A DNA stretch of 64,000 nt. Source: an uncultured Carboxylicivirga sp. (GTDB lineage Bacteria; Bacteroidota; Bacteroidia; Bacteroidales; Marinilabiliaceae). Below, in pieces: positions 38,484 through 46,624 of this stretch (position 1 is its first letter; each line of letters starts with the position of its first letter). The position numbers and the translations under genes were made by a program. The stretch is taken from positions 1,984,001 through 2,048,000 of the forward strand of contig NZ_OY764327.1 in assembly GCF_963668385.1 (NCBI RefSeq), in the 5' to 3' direction. The notes beneath the pieces were generated by a model that saw only the letters and a list, made by a program, of their open reading frames with translations, made no database searches and was not told the origin of the DNA.

Positions 38484-38608
38484 GGCCTCATTAGGGATGA
38501 TTATTAGATAGCAGTAGTTCATTAGTAAGACCGGGAAGCTCGGAGCTTGCCTCCGAGATCACCCGGCCGCACTTAAGAGCTACAATAGCAAATGATCATC
38601 CCTAATGC
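38484..38608. repeat. Long hairpin element, copy 2
   Basis: It has the same apex as 4875-5004: AGTAAGACCGGGAAGCT, then an inner hairpin CGGAG-CTTGC-CTCCG, then AGATCACCCGG with CCGCACTTAA. The basal stem is 17 pairs between 38489-38505 and 38591-38607, with one wobble. Both copies begin GGCCTCATT followed by a GGATGA-like block. The inner hairpin and mid-stem differ in sequence from copy 1 yet remain paired, which is compensatory change. Confidence 0.65.
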
Positions 38609-38811
38609 AGTCGCACTTAAAAAAGAAAAATGAAGGTTATGTATTAGCACTGTATATCTTGAACAATAAAGTATTAAAAGAGTAGGCTGACGACATGCCG
38701 GTTTTTCTAAAAAAGGAATAATAGAATTCTTTACTTAAGCTTCTATGGCTTCAACTTTTTGTTCATATATTTTTATAATGCGAATCAATAGTTCAAATTG
38801 TTTTATAGTAA

Positions 38812-38992
38812 AGTTCAACCCACTTTGGGGTTTTATCATTAGTTAAATAGTCACCCCGCGCTCCGCACGAGGCTATTATTGTTAATGTCCTTCAGACATT
38901 TTCAAATCCTGAAAGGATTTAATAAGAATAGCCACGGGTGGAACCCGTGGAATATGAACGTATTATAAAGGAAACCCAAAGTGGGTTCAACT
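38812..38992. repeat. MITE-like element with ~21-bp terminal inverted repeats and three internal hairpins
   Basis: The ends at 38812-38834 and 38972-38992 are near-perfect inverted repeats (AGTTCAACCCACTTTGGGG against AAACCCAAAGTGGGTTCAAC). Inside are three short perfect hairpins: AATGTC/GACATT (38884-38900), AAATCCT/AGGATTT (38904-38920) and CCACGGGT/ACCCGTGG (38932-38950). There is no open frame. This is the form of a non-autonomous mobile element; no target-site duplication was confirmed. Confidence 0.6.
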
Positions 38993-39200
38993 GCTGATTT
39001 GCATTTATAATTCAAAAGTATTCACGATTTTCGTTTCACTACAATTGCCTCCAGCTCAAAGGCCTGCCGGTGGATGGCAGACTGGTTTATTAATCTAAAT
39101 TTTAAACCAATGCAGTAAGAGACCTTTATGAAATAGAGTGCTTATGTGCTTGCTTTTTCCTGTTAAGAAGCTTAAATTAGTTAAGCATTTACATGCAATA

Positions 39201-39279
39201 TTAACTGGGGTTAAAAAAGATTATAACCCGGTTAATATAAATGAAAGACCCGGTTAAAGCATATTATAACCCCGGTTAA
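39201..39279 (+). promoter_or_regulatory. Four helically phased GGTTAA boxes upstream of the HU-like gene
   Basis: GGTTAA starts at 39209, 39230, 39252 and 39274, spaced 21, 22 and 22 bp, i.e. two helical turns. Boxes 2 and 4 are palindromic (TAACCCGGTTA, TTAACCGGG type). The last box is 45 bp from the ATG at 39324. This looks like a cooperative operator or an architectural-protein site. Autoregulation by the HU-like product is a reasonable guess but unproven. Confidence 0.45.
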
Positions 39280-39323
39280 ATAATTAATGAAATACTTATC
39301 CGTATTTAAACAAATACTTACTT

Positions 39324-39713
39324 ATGGCTTTAAAGTACAAGATTATTAAACAAGAAGTAGTTGATAAGGTTGGGATTACAAAAGATGTTTACTATGCTAG
39401 AGCATGTGACAGAAGTAAGGTTGATTTGAATGAATTATCAAAATTAATTTCAAGAATGTCGACTGTATCGCGTGCTGATATTATTGGCGTACTAACTGCC
39501 TTTAGCGATATTATACCATCTCTTTTAACTGAAAACCGAACGGTGCAACTGGGCGAGTTGGGTACTTTCAGCCTGCATATGAAGAGTGATTGTGTAGATT
39601 CGAAGGAAGAAGTTACCTGGCGTTGTATAAAAGATGTGAATATTCGCTTTAGAGTGGGTAAAGAATTGAAGAATCAATTGAAAGATATTCATTTTCAAAG
39701 GGTGGATGAGTAG
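39324..39713 (+). CDS. HU-like (HU-related family) DNA-binding protein
   Basis: 129 aa. The core ~25-120 follows the HU/IHF pattern: two helices (L-N-E-L-S-K-L-I-S-R-M-S, S-R-A-D-I-I-G-V-L-T-A-F), then V-Q-L-G-E-L-G-T-F-S-L before the beta arms, and a final helix. It is longer than classical HU (~90 aa), as is usual for the HU-related family of Bacteroidota. Short HU-like proteins bend DNA and act as nucleoid or locus architecture factors. The gene is isolated, with phased GGTTAA boxes upstream and a tandem repeat array downstream. Confidence 0.85.
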   Translation: MALKYKIIKQEVVDKVGITKDVYYARACDRSKVDLNELSKLISRMSTVSRADIIGVLTAFSDIIPSLLTENRTVQLGELGTFSLHMKSDCVDSKEEVTWRCIKDVNIRFRVGKELKNQLKDIHFQRVDE

Positions 39714-39773
39714 TATCAGGTCGGAAGACTGAGGACCGATGTGGGAAGTTAATTGCTTAGCGGACTTTTTTTT

Positions 39774-40540
39774 ATTCGGACTTCGGACTCAGTGCTTTTC
39801 ACTGATTAATTGCCGAACTGTTAATTTGCTCAATTGTATTGATGTTAATGAGCTATCGGCTAATAGCCAGAAGCTAACTGCTAACGCAGTCCCATAGGGA
39901 CGTTTTTACCAGCACAGTACGTAAGTGCTGTGAAGGGATTTATCACGGATAGAGTCCTGCAAGGACGACTGTATCTATGCTCAAGACAAAAGTGAAAATT
40001 ATCTGATTAAACCATTCGGACTTCGAGCTCTGGCCTTCGGACTTCTCACTGATTAATTGCCGAACTGTTAATTTGCTCAATTGTATTGATGTTAATGAGC
40101 TATCGGCTAATAGCCAGAAGCTAACTGCTAACGCAGTCCCGTAGGGACGTTTTTACCAGCACAGTACGTAATTGCTGTGAAGGGATTTATCACGGATAGA
40201 GTCCTGCAAGGACGACTGTATCTATGCTCAAGACAAAAGTGAAAAACCATCTGATTGATACCACCCGGATTTCATGCTCCGGCCTCCGGACTTCTCACTG
40301 ATTAATTGCCGAACTGTTAATTTGCTCAATTGTAGTTATGAGAATAAGCTATCAGCTAGTAGCCAGTAGCTAACAGCTAACGCAGTTCCGTAGGGATGCC
40401 TGTATCAGCACAGTACATAAGTGCTGTGAATAGAGCCGTCAAGCCTATGAGTCCTGTAAGGACGCCTGTATCTATGCTCAAGTCAAAAGTGAAAACCATC
40501 TGATTAAGCCATTCGGACTTCGTGCTCCGGACTTCGGACT
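39774..40540. repeat. Tandem repeat, three units of about 247-249 bp
   Basis: ACTGATTAATTGCCGAACTG recurs at 39801, 40048 and 40297. Each unit also carries GCTAACGCAGT with a GTCCC/GGGAC hairpin, a CACAG/CTGTG hairpin and a GTCCT/AGGAC hairpin, and ends near a CGGACTTCGG block. Units one and two are nearly identical; unit three has diverged in the middle. There is no open frame across the units. It fills the 870-bp gap between the HU-like and DUF3810 genes. Confidence 0.8.
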
Positions 40541-40562
40541 TATTCCTCTCCAAACAAATCCA

Positions 40563-40570
40563 TATCTTTG
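40563..40570 (+). promoter_or_regulatory. Bacteroidota -7 box
   Basis: TATCTTTG matches TAnnTTTG and lies 16 nt before the ATG of the DUF3810 gene. No clear -33 TTG at the right spacing is visible, so support is moderate. Confidence 0.35.
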
Positions 40571-40586
40571 TTACAAAAGAGCTACC

Positions 40587-41654
40587 ATGAGAATAAAAAC
40601 CTGGCTAAAGAAACCCTTTGTAATTATTTTATTAATGGCTTTGCTTACATTTATCTTAACCGAACTGGCAGCAACGTCACCTCAGCTAACCAATCGTATT
40701 TATTCAACCGGTATTTATCCATATACGGCATCGGCCCTCTCGTTTGTAAGTGGAATTTTCCCTTTCTCGCTCGACGATTTATTCTACATCATAGCCTCGC
40801 TTTGGCTCATTTTATTACTGTTATTACCCTTGTTCAAAAAAATTAAATGGGCAAAAGCATTGCAACTCTTTGTTAGTACGCTGGCCATTATCTACATGGC
40901 TTTTTATTGGCTTTGGGGCTTTAATTATTATCGTTCCGATTTAAACGAACGTTTATCATTTACCGAAGCTCAAGCCGACACAACCCAATTAATGAATACC
41001 TTTCGGTGGTTGATTGATGAGGTGAATGAGTCGTATATTAATGTTGACTCCATTAGCAATAACCAATGGGCACAGCAAATCGAACAGGAGTATAAACGTC
41101 AGCATCATTTTCTTAAAATAGATGGACGGCTGTGTAAAACTCATCCTAAAACAATGACATTTAGTCGCTTCTTTGCAGCAGCCACTATTTCGGGTTATTA
41201 TGGGCCGTTTTTTAGCGAAGTACATATTAATAAGCATTTGCTTTCTCTCGAACGACCATTGGTACTGGCTCATGAGTTATCGCACCGGTACGGTATTACT
41301 TCCGAAGCCGAGGCTAATTTTTATGCCTGGTATGTATGTTCGCATTCCAAAAATCAGCAAATGAAGTATAGTGCCAACCTTTATTTGTTGCGTTATTTTG
41401 CCTTTTCAACATATCAGCTGGGTAGTTTTAAAGAAGCAGTATCGCACATTCGTCCTGAGGTAAAAGACGATTATGCCCACGTTACCAAACATTGGATGTC
41501 ATTAATGAACCGCAGGGTTGAGGATGTGGCAACAGCCGTTAACGATGCTTATCTAAAAACCAACAAAGTAGAAAAGGGAATAGATGATTACGATGGCGTT
41601 GTGAAGTGTGTAATGGACTATCGAAACTCGCAATTGGCCAACGATTCAAACTAA
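40587..41654 (+). CDS. DUF3810 membrane protein with HExxH metallopeptidase motif
   Basis: 355 aa. Three membrane segments occupy the first ~115 residues (~12-30, 59-80, 88-110). The soluble remainder contains A-H-E-L-S-H-R-Y-G followed by S-E-A-E-A-N-F, that is HExxH with a downstream Glu-rich helix as in gluzincin zinc peptidases. DUF3810 proteins are of unknown function in Bacteroidota; the motif supports zinc-dependent proteolysis at the membrane (inference). It appears monocistronic. Confidence 0.85.
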   Translation: MRIKTWLKKPFVIILLMALLTFILTELAATSPQLTNRIYSTGIYPYTASALSFVSGIFPFSLDDLFYIIASLWLILLLLLPLFKKIKWAKALQLFVSTLAIIYMAFYWLWGFNYYRSDLNERLSFTEAQADTTQLMNTFRWLIDEVNESYINVDSISNNQWAQQIEQEYKRQHHFLKIDGRLCKTHPKTMTFSRFFAAATISGYYGPFFSEVHINKHLLSLERPLVLAHELSHRYGITSEAEANFYAWYVCSHSKNQQMKYSANLYLLRYFAFSTYQLGSFKEAVSHIRPEVKDDYAHVTKHWMSLMNRRVEDVATAVNDAYLKTNKVEKGIDDYDGVVKCVMDYRNSQLANDSN

Positions 41655-41682
41655 ATTATATTAAATGTGTAATTGGTTTGAA

Positions 41683-41713
41683 TTGATTATTGCGGAATAA
41701 GGTATTAATTTTG
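41683..41713 (+). promoter_or_regulatory. Bacteroidota -33/-7 promoter
   Basis: TTG at 41683-41685 and TAATTTTG at 41706-41713 are separated by 20 bp, fitting the TTG-N19-21-TAnnTTTG consensus. The box lies 22 nt before the ATG at 41736. Confidence 0.55.
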
Positions 41714-41735
41714 CGATGGTAAAAAACACCTATTT

Positions 41736-42692
41736 ATGAAAAAGTATTTAGTTGCAGGTATTGTAGTGATGGCGGCATTTGTAGTGCAGAATATTCAGGC
41801 ACAATCGTTTTTAGAGAAAATGGCAAAGAAAGCTGCTGAAAAAGTAGAGAAAAAGAGCGAGCAAAAAACCGAAGAACAGATGGATAAAAAGCTCGACCAA
41901 ATGTTTGAAGAAGCTTTTGAGTCAGAAGAATCAGACTCGGCAGAAGAAGTTGATCCTTCAGCTACATGGGCCGAGAAATTGGCAGGTATGGGTTATGCAG
42001 GCGATCCTGTTAATATCGAAGATACTTACACCTTTAGCTCATCCATCACCATGCATATGACAAGCGTTGATGAGAATGGGCAAAGCAGTAGTGGTGATGT
42101 AAAAATTTATACTAATACCAATCAGCAAACTTTTGCCTATGAGTTTACAAGTGATCAAAGCCAAATCAATGATGATACTGAAGTAGGTTTGATGATAATG
42201 GATGCTAAAAATAAAGCCAATATCATTTTAAACGACGATGATAAAACAGGTATTGTGTATGGGGTAGATGGTGCGATAGATGAATCGATACTTGGAGAAG
42301 ATAGTGATGATGAAGATATGCCTGAAAACATTGATTATGCCGATCCTCGCATATCAAAAACAGGTAATACTAAAACCATATGTGGTTATAAATGCGATGA
42401 GTATACCTATAAAGATGAAGAAAGTACTGGCCTGCTTTATCTAACCAAAGAAATAGATTGGGATAGCGAAAACTTTATGACTACCATCTTTAAATCGGCG
42501 ATGTACTCGCATGGAATTTTGAATGGTTTTTTAATGGCCAGCGAAGATACTGACCTTTCTACCGGAGAGAAAAGTACCTACGAAGTAACTCAAATTAATT
42601 CTAATGATAAGAGTAGCTTTTCAATGTCGGATTATAAAATAACCAATATGGGTTCGTTTAGTATGCCTGAAGGAACATATGATGAAGAATAA
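41736..42692 (+). CDS. Secreted DUF4412-like protein
   Basis: 318 aa. After a signal peptide (MKKYLVAGIVVMAAFVVQNIQA) comes a highly charged Lys/Glu helix (~25-75), then a beta-rich domain (~90-310) with T-K-T-I-C-G-Y-K-C-D-E-Y-T-Y, the Cys-containing motif typical of DUF4412. The protein is strongly acidic. The role is unknown; relatives are periplasmic or surface proteins of Bacteroidota. It has its own promoter and terminator. Confidence 0.75.
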   Translation: MKKYLVAGIVVMAAFVVQNIQAQSFLEKMAKKAAEKVEKKSEQKTEEQMDKKLDQMFEEAFESEESDSAEEVDPSATWAEKLAGMGYAGDPVNIEDTYTFSSSITMHMTSVDENGQSSSGDVKIYTNTNQQTFAYEFTSDQSQINDDTEVGLMIMDAKNKANIILNDDDKTGIVYGVDGAIDESILGEDSDDEDMPENIDYADPRISKTGNTKTICGYKCDEYTYKDEESTGLLYLTKEIDWDSENFMTTIFKSAMYSHGILNGFLMASEDTDLSTGEKSTYEVTQINSNDKSSFSMSDYKITNMGSFSMPEGTYDEE

Positions 42693-42733
42693 AACATTAA
42701 GGTGAAAGGTATCAATACCTTTCTACGATATAT

Positions 42734-42760
42734 AAAAGGGATTGTACGATCCCTTTTTTT
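42734..42760 (+). terminator. Intrinsic terminator after the DUF4412-like gene
   Basis: AAAAGGGAT and ATCCCTTTT flank a six-base loop and the T-run extends to 42760. A second small palindrome (GAAAGGTAT/ATACCTTTC) precedes it at about 42704-42723. Confidence 0.8.
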
Positions 42761-42790
42761 ATGCCTATTTTTGAAGTAAATAAAAGCATT

Positions 42791-43009
42791 ATGGAAAAAA
42801 TATCTTTCTTATTCTACCTGATGGTTGCATTTGGATTGTTGCTGATTGTTGCAGCTATTATCAATTGGGAATGGTACTTTAAACAGCGTAGAGCTCAGAT
42901 TATTATTAAATCGATTGGCCGAACAGGAGCCCGTTGGTTGTATGGAGCATTAGGGTTGTTTTTTGCTGTGTTTGGGTACTTAGTAATCAGCGGAACTATT
43001 AAAATTTAA
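42791..43009 (+). CDS. Small membrane protein, Imm17-like
   Basis: 72 aa from ATG 42791. An earlier in-frame ATG at 42761 abuts the T-run of the preceding terminator and is unlikely. There are two membrane segments (residues ~6-20 and ~50-68) separated by W-E-W-Y-F-K-Q-R-R-A-Q and G-R-T-G-A-R-W-L-Y-G, a pattern I associate with the Imm17 family. No toxin gene is adjacent, so an immunity function is not supported here; assignment is tentative. Confidence 0.6.
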   Translation: MEKISFLFYLMVAFGLLLIVAAIINWEWYFKQRRAQIIIKSIGRTGARWLYGALGLFFAVFGYLVISGTIKI

Positions 43010-43083
43010 ATAAAATTGTAATGGGCTTGTAACCTTTTTCGTTCTAATAGTCTCTTATCTGCAAAACATTAAAATACTAGAAT

Positions 43084-43476
43084 ATGGAAAGTGTAAGAAT
43101 TGTTGAAAATATCATGATTGGTATTGTTTGGCTTGCTTTTTTTGCAGGAGCATTTATGGCATGGTTTTTTTATGTCAAAGCAAGAAATACTGAGCGATTA
43201 GCTTTAATCGAAAAAGGAGCAGATGCAAATAACTTCTATGGAAAAAGGAATGACAAAAAGACTTTTAGATTTCCATGGATGAAATTTGGATTGTTGCTTA
43301 GTGGATTAGGTTTTGGTTTAGTGTTGGGGTTGTTTATCATTTCAATACCTGAATTAAAAGATTCATTAAATCAAGTTGCACCAGGCTTGGTTTTTGCATC
43401 TATGCTTTTATTTGGTGGTTTAGGTATGATCTTAGCTCATTTTGTAGATCGTAAAAAAGAAAACAAGGCTCTTTAA
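43084..43476 (+). CDS. Small membrane protein upstream of an ECF sigma factor (DUF6249-like)
   Basis: 130 aa with three membrane segments (~9-31, 67-88, ~100-122) and a cytoplasmic loop with R-L-A-L-I-E-K-G. Proteins of this form are regularly found before ECF sigma genes in Bacteroidota. Its stop overlaps the sigma factor ATG by one base (TAATG), so the two are translationally coupled. It may take part in signal perception or sigma control (inference). Confidence 0.75.
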   Translation: MESVRIVENIMIGIVWLAFFAGAFMAWFFYVKARNTERLALIEKGADANNFYGKRNDKKTFRFPWMKFGLLLSGLGFGLVLGLFIISIPELKDSLNQVAPGLVFASMLLFGGLGMILAHFVDRKKENKAL

Positions 43477-44027
43477 TGGAAGATATTTATATCGAAAAGG
43501 TTAAGAATGGCGATGTTGAGGCATTCCGGTTTATTATCCGGCAATACCAAAACATGGCCTTTTCTGTTGCCATGTCGGTGGTTAAAAATGAGTTTTTAGC
43601 CCGTGATGTTGCACAGGAAGCCTTTTTAAATGTCTTTCAAAACATTAAACAATTCAGAGGCGATGCCAAATTTAGTACCTGGTTATATCGTATTGTAATC
43701 AACAAAGCGTTCAGAGTAGCAGAAAAAGAAGGAAAGCACGAATACGACCCGCTGGAGTGGGCTGATGATGACGTAGAAGATGATTCGGTAGATAAACTTA
43801 GTGCTGATGAACGAAAATTCTTTATCAACGAAACATTGATGCGAATGCCTTCCAACGAGAGTTTGGCTCTTCAGCTATTTTATCTTCGCGAAATGTCGAT
43901 GAACGAGATGCAGGAAGTTACCGGCTGGTCGTTAAGCAATATTAAGGTTGTTTTGCATAGAGCCCGCAAACGCTTTCAGGCTGAATTGAACGGAATATTA
44001 AAATCAGAAGCTAAAAGTATTTTATGA
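43476..44027 (+). CDS. ECF-type RNA polymerase sigma factor
   Basis: 183 aa. Region 2 (~10-75) contains D-V-A-Q-E-A-F-L-N-V-F and F-R-G-D-A-K-F-S-T-W-L-Y-R-I. An acidic linker (D-D-D-V-E-D-D) leads to region 4 (~115-172) with L-R-E-M-S-M-N-E-M-Q-E-V-T-G-W-S and the recognition helix N-I-K-V-V-L-H-R-A-R. It should direct RNA polymerase to alternative promoters. It is encoded between two small membrane proteins with overlapping starts and stops. Confidence 0.93.
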   Translation: MEDIYIEKVKNGDVEAFRFIIRQYQNMAFSVAMSVVKNEFLARDVAQEAFLNVFQNIKQFRGDAKFSTWLYRIVINKAFRVAEKEGKHEYDPLEWADDDVEDDSVDKLSADERKFFINETLMRMPSNESLALQLFYLREMSMNEMQEVTGWSLSNIKVVLHRARKRFQAELNGILKSEAKSIL

Positions 44028-44356
44028 TGGAAGATAATAAAATGAAAGATCTCCTGGGAGACAGTATGCTTGAAATGCCTTTTGCTGATTTTGAAGAGCA
44101 GGTGATGCAATCGGTTTATAAAGAAGAGAAGAGTCGTCAGGGCATACTTAAAAACATGCGATTGTCGTGGGTGTTCTTTACCATTGGGGCTTTGTTTGGT
44201 ATTGTAGCTACCATATCGTTACCCTATATCAATCAGCCAATTTTTAATTTTGATACCAAATACATACAAATACCACTTCTTTTAATACTGACTGGTGTAT
44301 TAATTTGGTTGATGGATGCCTTGTTTCAATTCTCGTTCCGTAACAGTCGAAAGTAA
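44024..44356 (+). CDS. Small membrane protein, candidate anti-sigma factor
   Basis: 110 aa. A soluble N-terminus of ~45 residues (F-A-D-F-E-E-Q-V-M-Q-S-V) is followed by two membrane segments (~49-67, 83-103). Its start overlaps the sigma gene stop (ATGA). The position and topology fit a membrane anti-sigma factor, but no zinc-binding anti-sigma motif (HxxxCxxC) is present, so this is inference. An alternative start lies three bases later. Confidence 0.65.
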   Translation: MMEDNKMKDLLGDSMLEMPFADFEEQVMQSVYKEEKSRQGILKNMRLSWVFFTIGALFGIVATISLPYINQPIFNFDTKYIQIPLLLILTGVLIWLMDALFQFSFRNSRK

Positions 44357-44487
44357 TTCAGTGCAAAAGGAGAAGTATAAATTAAGTTCTACCACTGCCT
44401 TCTGCCTGTTTACTTTTCAAGATCAATGATGGTTAGGCAGATGTAAATCATCTTAAGTCTAATTTATATATGTCTAACAGTTTATCA

Positions 44488-45519
44488 TTAATATACTGTA
44501 ATTAAATGCTCTTTCGCTTTGGTAAGTTCACCAAATGGTTCGGCTGTAATTCCTTTACTCAGAAGTAAAGCTTCAATCTCAGGTGCTTTATCCGGAGTAA
44601 CAGCTATTAATAAGCCTCCACTTGTTTGAGGATCGCACACCACAGGTAAATAGGTTTGTGATTTCAGATTCACTTTTTCACCGTAGCTTTTCCAGTTTCG
44701 ATGAGTTCCTCCAGGCATACATCCTTGTTCGATATATTCATCCAACACATCCAATGTTGGAATCTTGTCAAATTCTATTTCAGCCGAAAGTCCGCTTCCT
44801 TCACACATTTCGCTAAGATGCCCAATTAAGCTAAAACCGGTAACATCGGTCATTGCCTCAACACCATCGAGTTGAGCCAGTTCTTCGCCAATCGAATTTA
44901 GTTGACTCATTACTTCAGGAGCAATCAAAGCATGTTCGTCTTTCAGTTTACCTTGTTTTTGAGCAGTTGTAAGTATTCCCACCCCTAATGGTTTGGTAAG
45001 ATAAAGCAAGCTGCCTTTGGTAGCCGTGTCATTACGTTTTAGTTTATCCAAATCAACACGTCCGGTAACGGCTAAACCAAAAATAGGCTCCGGACTATCA
45101 ATACTGTGTCCGCCAGCCAGTGGGATACCTGCTTCTTTACAGGCTTGTCTTCCGCCTTCCATTACTTTCGAGGCTTCTTCTGGCGGAAGTTTATCAACAG
45201 GCCAACCCAATATGGCAATGGCTAATAATGGTTTTCCTCCCATGGCATACACATCACTGATGGCATTAGTAGCAGCTATTTTACCAAAAGTAAAAGCATC
45301 ATCAACAATGGGCATAAAAAAGTCGGTTGTACTGATAATGGCAGTTCCGTCTTCCAAATCGTAAACAGCTGCATCGTCGCGGGTATCGTTACCCACAATT
45401 AGTTTACTATTACTTACGGGGGGAATATTGCTTTTTAATATTGAGCTTAAAACCGATGGAGAAATTTTACATCCGCATCCGGCTCCATGACTGTATTTTG
45501 TGAGTTTAAATTCCAACAT
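44488..45519 (-). CDS. selD: Selenide, water dikinase (selenophosphate synthetase)
   Basis: 343 aa. The N-terminal motif [10 protein letters not shown] has Cys15, Cys17 and Lys18, equivalent to E. coli SelD Cys17, Cys19 and Lys20. The ATP-binding parts (D-D-A-A-V, T-T-D-F-F, G-G-H-S-I) follow. It makes selenophosphate from selenide and ATP. It overlaps the 3' end of mnmH by 14 bp, so the pair supplies selenium for tRNA modification. Confidence 0.96.
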   Translation of the reverse strand: MLEFKLTKYSHGAGCGCKISPSVLSSILKSNIPPVSNSKLIVGNDTRDDAAVYDLEDGTAIISTTDFFMPIVDDAFTFGKIAATNAISDVYAMGGKPLLAIAILGWPVDKLPPEEASKVMEGGRQACKEAGIPLAGGHSIDSPEPIFGLAVTGRVDLDKLKRNDTATKGSLLYLTKPLGVGILTTAQKQGKLKDEHALIAPEVMSQLNSIGEELAQLDGVEAMTDVTGFSLIGHLSEMCEGSGLSAEIEFDKIPTLDVLDEYIEQGCMPGGTHRNWKSYGEKVNLKSQTYLPVVCDPQTSGGLLIAVTPDKAPEIEALLLSKGITAEPFGELTKAKEHLITVY

Positions 45520-46546
45520 ACAAGTGGTTTTGGTAATATTCTAATATTGTTTTGGCATTTTTTATAGGATCTGTGTCCTCGAGTTTCATCATATCAATTT
45601 TATCCTTATCTCGTTTTGCCAATCCTTTTAAATAATATTTGTCGTAATAATATAGTGTGATCAGAGCAACATTATAAAAGTCATCTTCTTCTAATCGCTC
45701 TAATGCAAGTTTGGTATTTTGAGGGCCTAAGCGTTTAGAAATTCGCTTAATCGCTTCGGCAAGCTTGGGTTTATTATCAAGAGCATATTCGCTAACCAAT
45801 AATTTAGCTCTTTCTTCTTTTGAGATATCGATGAATAAAAGCTTGGTTTCTCGCATCTTTCGAAACAAATACTGCGGAATATTTACACTGCCAATATTTG
45901 GGCTTTCATCTTCAACCCATATGGGACGTGATGGATCAAATTCTCGCCATTTCCAATATAAATTATTTTCGAATTGTTCTGTTGTAGGTTGAGATCCATA
46001 ACCTATACTCCCGAAAGCAGATCCTTTATGTTGAGCAATTTGTTCCAGATCGAGCACTTGCTCATTCATAGCTGTTAGTTGGGTGAGGATTTGTGTTTTC
46101 CCACTTCCGGTATAGCCTCCCAAAACATTAAGATTGTAATTGTCGAATGAATTAAGTACGACTCGCCTAAATGCTTTGTATCCTTTCTGGATAACATATA
46201 CTTCTTTAAAGCCGTTGTCTTCGAGATGCTGAGCAAATGCATGACTACGCATTCCTCCACGCCAGCAATGAATAACTATTTTCTTATCAGGAGCGGCTTC
46301 CGCTGATTGATCTATAAATGATTGTAATTTAGGATTAACGTAGTGATAACCTAAATCGATGGCATCTTTTTGAGATTGCTGTTTGTAAACTGTTCCAACA
46401 TGAGCTCTTTCTTCATTACTAAAAAGCTCTATATTAACTGCGCCCGGAATACGACCCTTTTCAAATTCACCAGGTGAGCGAACATCAATTAAAGGCCATC
46501 CCTCAAACTCGGTCAGATATTGTTGTATCGTAATGTCTGTAGGCAT
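45506..46546 (-). CDS. mnmH: tRNA 2-selenouridine synthase
   Basis: 346 aa from ATG 46546; a TTG at 46552 would add two residues. The N-terminal rhodanese domain has the active Cys in H-C-W-R-G-G-M-R-S (about residue 94, equivalent to E. coli Cys97). The C-terminal P-loop domain has G-G-Y-T-G-S-G-K-T. It converts 2-thiouridine at the wobble position of certain tRNAs to 2-selenouridine using selenophosphate from SelD. A -7-like TAACTTTG (46550-46557, minus) lies right at the start, so the mRNA may have almost no leader. Confidence 0.95.
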   Translation of the reverse strand: MPTDITIQQYLTEFEGWPLIDVRSPGEFEKGRIPGAVNIELFSNEERAHVGTVYKQQSQKDAIDLGYHYVNPKLQSFIDQSAEAAPDKKIVIHCWRGGMRSHAFAQHLEDNGFKEVYVIQKGYKAFRRVVLNSFDNYNLNVLGGYTGSGKTQILTQLTAMNEQVLDLEQIAQHKGSAFGSIGYGSQPTTEQFENNLYWKWREFDPSRPIWVEDESPNIGSVNIPQYLFRKMRETKLLFIDISKEERAKLLVSEYALDNKPKLAEAIKRISKRLGPQNTKLALERLEEDDFYNVALITLYYYDKYYLKGLAKRDKDKIDMMKLEDTDPIKNAKTILEYYQNHLYVGI

Positions 46547-46592
46547 ATGCAAAGTTAAGTATTATACTTGAACACAATAGCAGGTATGAAAA

Positions 46593-46619
46593 GAAAGCTT
46601 GCATATTTTGCAAGCTTTC
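46593..46619 (-). terminator. Hairpin downstream of guaC
   Basis: GAAAGCTTGC and GCAAGCTTTC form a perfect 10-bp stem with a 7-nt loop. On the minus strand it follows the guaC stop and is trailed by TTTTC. It lies between guaC and mnmH and probably terminates guaC transcription. Confidence 0.6.
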
Positions 46620-46624
46620 GAATT

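Noticed and set aside
39774-40540. Possible CRISPR array
   Set aside because: Units are ~247 bp, tandem and nearly identical throughout, with no short repeat/unique spacer alternation and no cas genes.
40568-40846. 92-aa plus-strand frame overlapping the DUF3810 gene start
   Set aside because: It overlaps a well-supported protein in another frame and has no recognisable content.
42761-42790. Earlier start for the Imm17-like protein
   Set aside because: The ATG abuts the T-run of a terminator, and the later ATG gives a normal small membrane protein.
44488-45519. Selenocysteine in SelD
   Set aside because: The motif position is encoded as Cys; no in-frame UGA is present.
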